A program made the translations under genes and the position numbers. From NCBI GenBank assembly GCA_018813085.1, contig JAHJCI010000140.1, forward strand, positions 1-6,713: a stretch of 6,713 bases of DNA, read 5' to 3'. The notes under the pieces are model-generated. The model worked only from the letters and a program-made list of their open reading frames with translations, searched no databases and was not told the origin of the DNA. Below, in pieces: positions 4,538 through 6,713 of the stretch. Within the stretch, counting starts at the first letter, position 1, and every line of letters begins with the position of its first letter. This DNA comes from Candidatus Omnitrophota bacterium. GTDB taxonomy: Bacteria > Omnitrophota > Gorgyraeia > Gygaellales > JAHJCI01.

Positions 4538-6673
4538 ATGACAAAAACCGATTTAATTCTTCATGATGCGTTAATCAATAAGGGGATAGTGGATGGGAAG
4601 GTTCTGGAGCCCTGCATTAAGCAGGCAGAAGACTCTTCTCAATCTTTGGCGAATATTTTAATCGAACGCAATATACTTACGGAAGAGAAAATATTATCTA
4701 TCCTTTCCGGTGAACTGAATTTGCCGTATTTAGACCTAAAATCACTTAGCGTAGATATGGCGGTAATTAAGCGTATTCCGCTTAAGGTGGCTTCTTATTA
4801 TAAATTCCTGCCGATAAAGGTCGAGGACAGGACTTTATCAATCGCAGTATCTTATCCTTTAGACATAAAAATTCAGGATGAAATACGGATGCAGCTTGGT
4901 TTTGAGATCGAGACCAACCTTGCCCGGGAGGCTGATATTTTAGAGGCGCTAAGCAAATATTATGGCCTGGGAGCGGATACGCTGGAGAAAATTATTTCTC
5001 AGGTTCCCGCGGAGCAAGCCACTTTAGCAGATGAGCAGGAAAAGATAGAAGATATAGAGAAATTAGCTGAAGATGCCTCGGTTATAAAATTAGTCAATCA
5101 AATAATCCTGGAAGCCTATAAAAAGCGTGCTACGGATATCCATATCGAACCTTACCGAGGAGAACTAGTTTTGCGCTACCGTATAGACGGTGTTTTATAC
5201 GATGCGAAAATTCCTGGAGAAATAAAGCGTTTCTTAAACGCAATCATCTCGCGCATAAAGATTATGTCTAATCTTAATATTGTTGAACATCGCCTGCCTC
5301 AGGACGGGCGGGCAATTGTTAAAACTCAAGACCAGGCACTCGATTTAAGGATTTCTACATTGCCTACTCCTCACGGCGAAAGCGTAGTTATACGTATACT
5401 GCCTACACAGATGCTTCTAAGCCTTGAAAGATTAGGCCTTAGATTAGAAGAACGTAATTTGTTTGAGCGTTTGATCCAGAAGCCGCACGGTATAATTCTA
5501 GTTACCGGCCCTACGGGAAGCGGCAAGACAACTACGCTCTATGCATGTTTAAGCAGGATTAATACCAAGGAGCGCAAGATAATCACGATAGAAGACCCTA
5601 TCGAATATGAGTTAAAAGGCATAACGCAGATACAGGTGATGTCTAATATCGGCCTTGATTTTGCCCGCGGCTTACGAAGCATGCTCAGGCATGACCCCGA
5701 TGTAATGATGGTTGGGGAAGTCAGGGATTTAGAAACAGCGGAGATTGCTATTAGAGTAGCGCTTACAGGCCATCTTGTTTTTTCTACTCTTCATACAAAC
5801 GATGCCCCTTCGGGCATTACCAGATTATTAGATATTGGGCTTGAGCCATTTCTTGTAGCTTCCAGCGTTGAGGCATTTATTGCCCAGCGCCTGGTAAGGG
5901 TTATTTGTTCTAAATGCAGAGAAGAAGATAAGACTCCCTTGTCACAACTTAGAGAGGAAGTTGCTCGAGGCTTGAACATGGAATCTACCGAGAAGATTAA
6001 GTTTTACCGTGGCAGGGGCTGTGAAGATTGCAATTTTACCGGTTTCTACGGACGTACCGCTATATACGAGATACTCTTGCTTGATGAGGCAATAAGAGAC
6101 TTGATTCTGATTAGGGCTTCTGCCAGTCAGATTAAGAAGGTTGCAATATCGCGGGGGATGCGGACTCTGCGGCAGGACGGCTGGAGGAAGATAATCGCAG
6201 GTATTACTACCCCTGAGGAGGTAATGAATGTTACTCCTTCTGAGGATATTGTTGGTACAGGGAAAGAGGAGCTTGTTAATCTGGATGAGTTAGGAATTAA
6301 GATTAGTCAGTCTTCGGATAAGAGGGTTTACGGCCGGCTGGATACCCGGATTAATTTACGTTATAAGATTTTTAAATCTGCAGAAGAATTGTTGAAGCGA
6401 GGATATACCCCGCAGCATCTTGGTGCGGCAAAAAATATTGGCGCGGGAGGAATTCTTTTTATATCCAAAGAGGCAATGCCGGTGAGTGCAATTCTTGAGT
6501 TGGCCATTGAGTTGCCTAACGAACAAGAGTCAGTAGAATGTTTGGCCAGGATATTAAGAGTAAAGGAAATTGAGGTTAACAAGAGCTATGATATTGCCGC
6601 CTGTTTTCTTGACATAACCAGCGCCCAGAGAGCAAAACTGGATAAGTACGTAAAGAGTAAATTGGAGGAATAG
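4538..6673 (+). CDS. GspE/PilB-family secretion or pilus-assembly ATPase with C-terminal PilZ domain
   Basis: This hexameric cytoplasmic ATPase powers type II secretion pseudopilus or type IV pilus extension; sequence alone does not decide which. Its 711 residues exceed the usual 550-570 because of an extra C-terminal domain. Domains: MshEN-like N-terminus (about 5-145) with a degenerate motif lacking the R-L-G signatures; an acidic linker; the N2 domain from SVIKLVNQIILEA (181-193) with RATDIHIEP; and the core ATPase with Walker A GPTGSGKT (324-331), Asp box ITIEDPIEYE (349-358), Walker B MMVGEVRD (390-397) and His box TGHLVFSTLHT (410-420). A tetracysteine zinc site is formed by C457/C460 and C495/C498. 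The family normally ends at GITTPEEVMNVT (555-566). Here a PilZ-type domain follows (about 593-705) with RLDTR (600-604, the RxxxR motif) and NIGAGG (633-638, a variant of D/NxSxxG). ATG 4538 has no clear SD, only an A-rich leader. All ATPase motifs are intact, so it is likely active. Confidence 0.93.
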   Translation: MTKTDLILHDALINKGIVDGKVLEPCIKQAEDSSQSLANILIERNILTEEKILSILSGELNLPYLDLKSLSVDMAVIKRIPLKVASYYKFLPIKVEDRTLSIAVSYPLDIKIQDEIRMQLGFEIETNLAREADILEALSKYYGLGADTLEKIISQVPAEQATLADEQEKIEDIEKLAEDASVIKLVNQIILEAYKKRATDIHIEPYRGELVLRYRIDGVLYDAKIPGEIKRFLNAIISRIKIMSNLNIVEHRLPQDGRAIVKTQDQALDLRISTLPTPHGESVVIRILPTQMLLSLERLGLRLEERNLFERLIQKPHGIILVTGPTGSGKTTTLYACLSRINTKERKIITIEDPIEYELKGITQIQVMSNIGLDFARGLRSMLRHDPDVMMVGEVRDLETAEIAIRVALTGHLVFSTLHTNDAPSGITRLLDIGLEPFLVASSVEAFIAQRLVRVICSKCREEDKTPLSQLREEVARGLNMESTEKIKFYRGRGCEDCNFTGFYGRTAIYEILLLDEAIRDLILIRASASQIKKVAISRGMRTLRQDGWRKIIAGITTPEEVMNVTPSEDIVGTGKEELVNLDELGIKISQSSDKRVYGRLDTRINLRYKIFKSAEELLKRGYTPQHLGAAKNIGAGGILFISKEAMPVSAILELAIELPNEQESVECLARILRVKEIEVNKSYDIAACFLDITSAQRAKLDKYVKSKLEE

Positions 6674-6678
6674 GTTTC

Positions 6679-6705
6679 AAAATTAAAGATTTAAAATTAA
6701 AGATT
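6679..6705 (+). repeat. AT-rich short direct repeat at the right edge
   Basis: AAAATTAAAGATT occurs twice (6679-6691 and 6693-6705) with a 14-base period, and a further partial TTAAAGAT unit (6704-6711) runs to the window edge. It lies just after the stop of the GspE-like gene. It may be the start of a longer intergenic tandem repeat; no gene or terminator hairpin is seen in it. Confidence 0.6.
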
Positions 6706-6713
6706 AAAGATAA

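Noticed and set aside
6664..6670. GGAGGAA near the end of the GspE-like gene as a ribosome site for a next gene
   Set aside because: No ATG, GTG or TTG start follows at suitable distance before the window ends; the bases encode the final Leu-Glu-Glu.

Overview
The window is about 6.7 kb with every real gene on the + strand. It reads as the 3' part of an F1 ATP synthase operon followed directly by two genes of a type II secretion / type IV pilus-like system. The layout is: 3' part of atpA (cut by the left edge), a small four-helix-bundle (23S rRNA intervening-sequence-protein type) gene inside inverted repeats, atpG, atpD, a stand-alone MshEN-domain protein, and a GspE/PilB-type ATPase with an extra C-terminal PilZ domain. 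The ATP synthase subunits are clearly recognisable but divergent from well-studied bacterial ones, and no atpC (epsilon) follows atpD.

The organism cannot be named from sequence alone. Three things suggest an uncultured, Gram-negative-type lineage such as Omnitrophota: divergent F1 subunits, an S23-like four-helix gene inserted in a core operon, and an MshEN/PilZ-type GspE. This is an inference with low to moderate confidence. Most genes have weak or no Shine-Dalgarno sequence; the stand-alone MshEN gene is the exception, with a strong GGAGGTG.

Region 1 (1-1194): atpA. Region 2 (1195-1716): a cassette of about 507 bp bounded by 19-bp inverted repeats (17/19 matching), with more GTTACTA/TAGTAAC copies inside, around the four-helix gene. 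It fills almost the whole atpA-atpG gap, leaving 8 bases after the atpA stop and 7 before the atpG start. Region 3 (1717-3980): atpG and atpD. Region 4 (3981-4034): a short spacer with a hairpin and a strong ribosome binding site. Region 5 (4035-6673): the MshEN protein and the MshEN-GspE-PilZ ATPase. Region 6 (6674-6713): AT-rich short direct repeats running off the right edge.

Functionally, alpha, beta and gamma form the catalytic head and rotor shaft that couple ion flow to ATP synthesis or hydrolysis. The last two genes probably drive assembly of a pilus or pseudopilus under possible cyclic-di-GMP control. Two observations stand out. One is the inverted-repeat-bounded four-helix cassette sitting between two ATP synthase genes, which resembles the intervening sequences of 23S rRNA genes transplanted into a protein-coding operon. 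The other is a secretion ATPase carrying candidate c-di-GMP sensor domains at both ends, beside a free-standing copy of the sensor domain whose binding motif is better preserved than the one in the ATPase.
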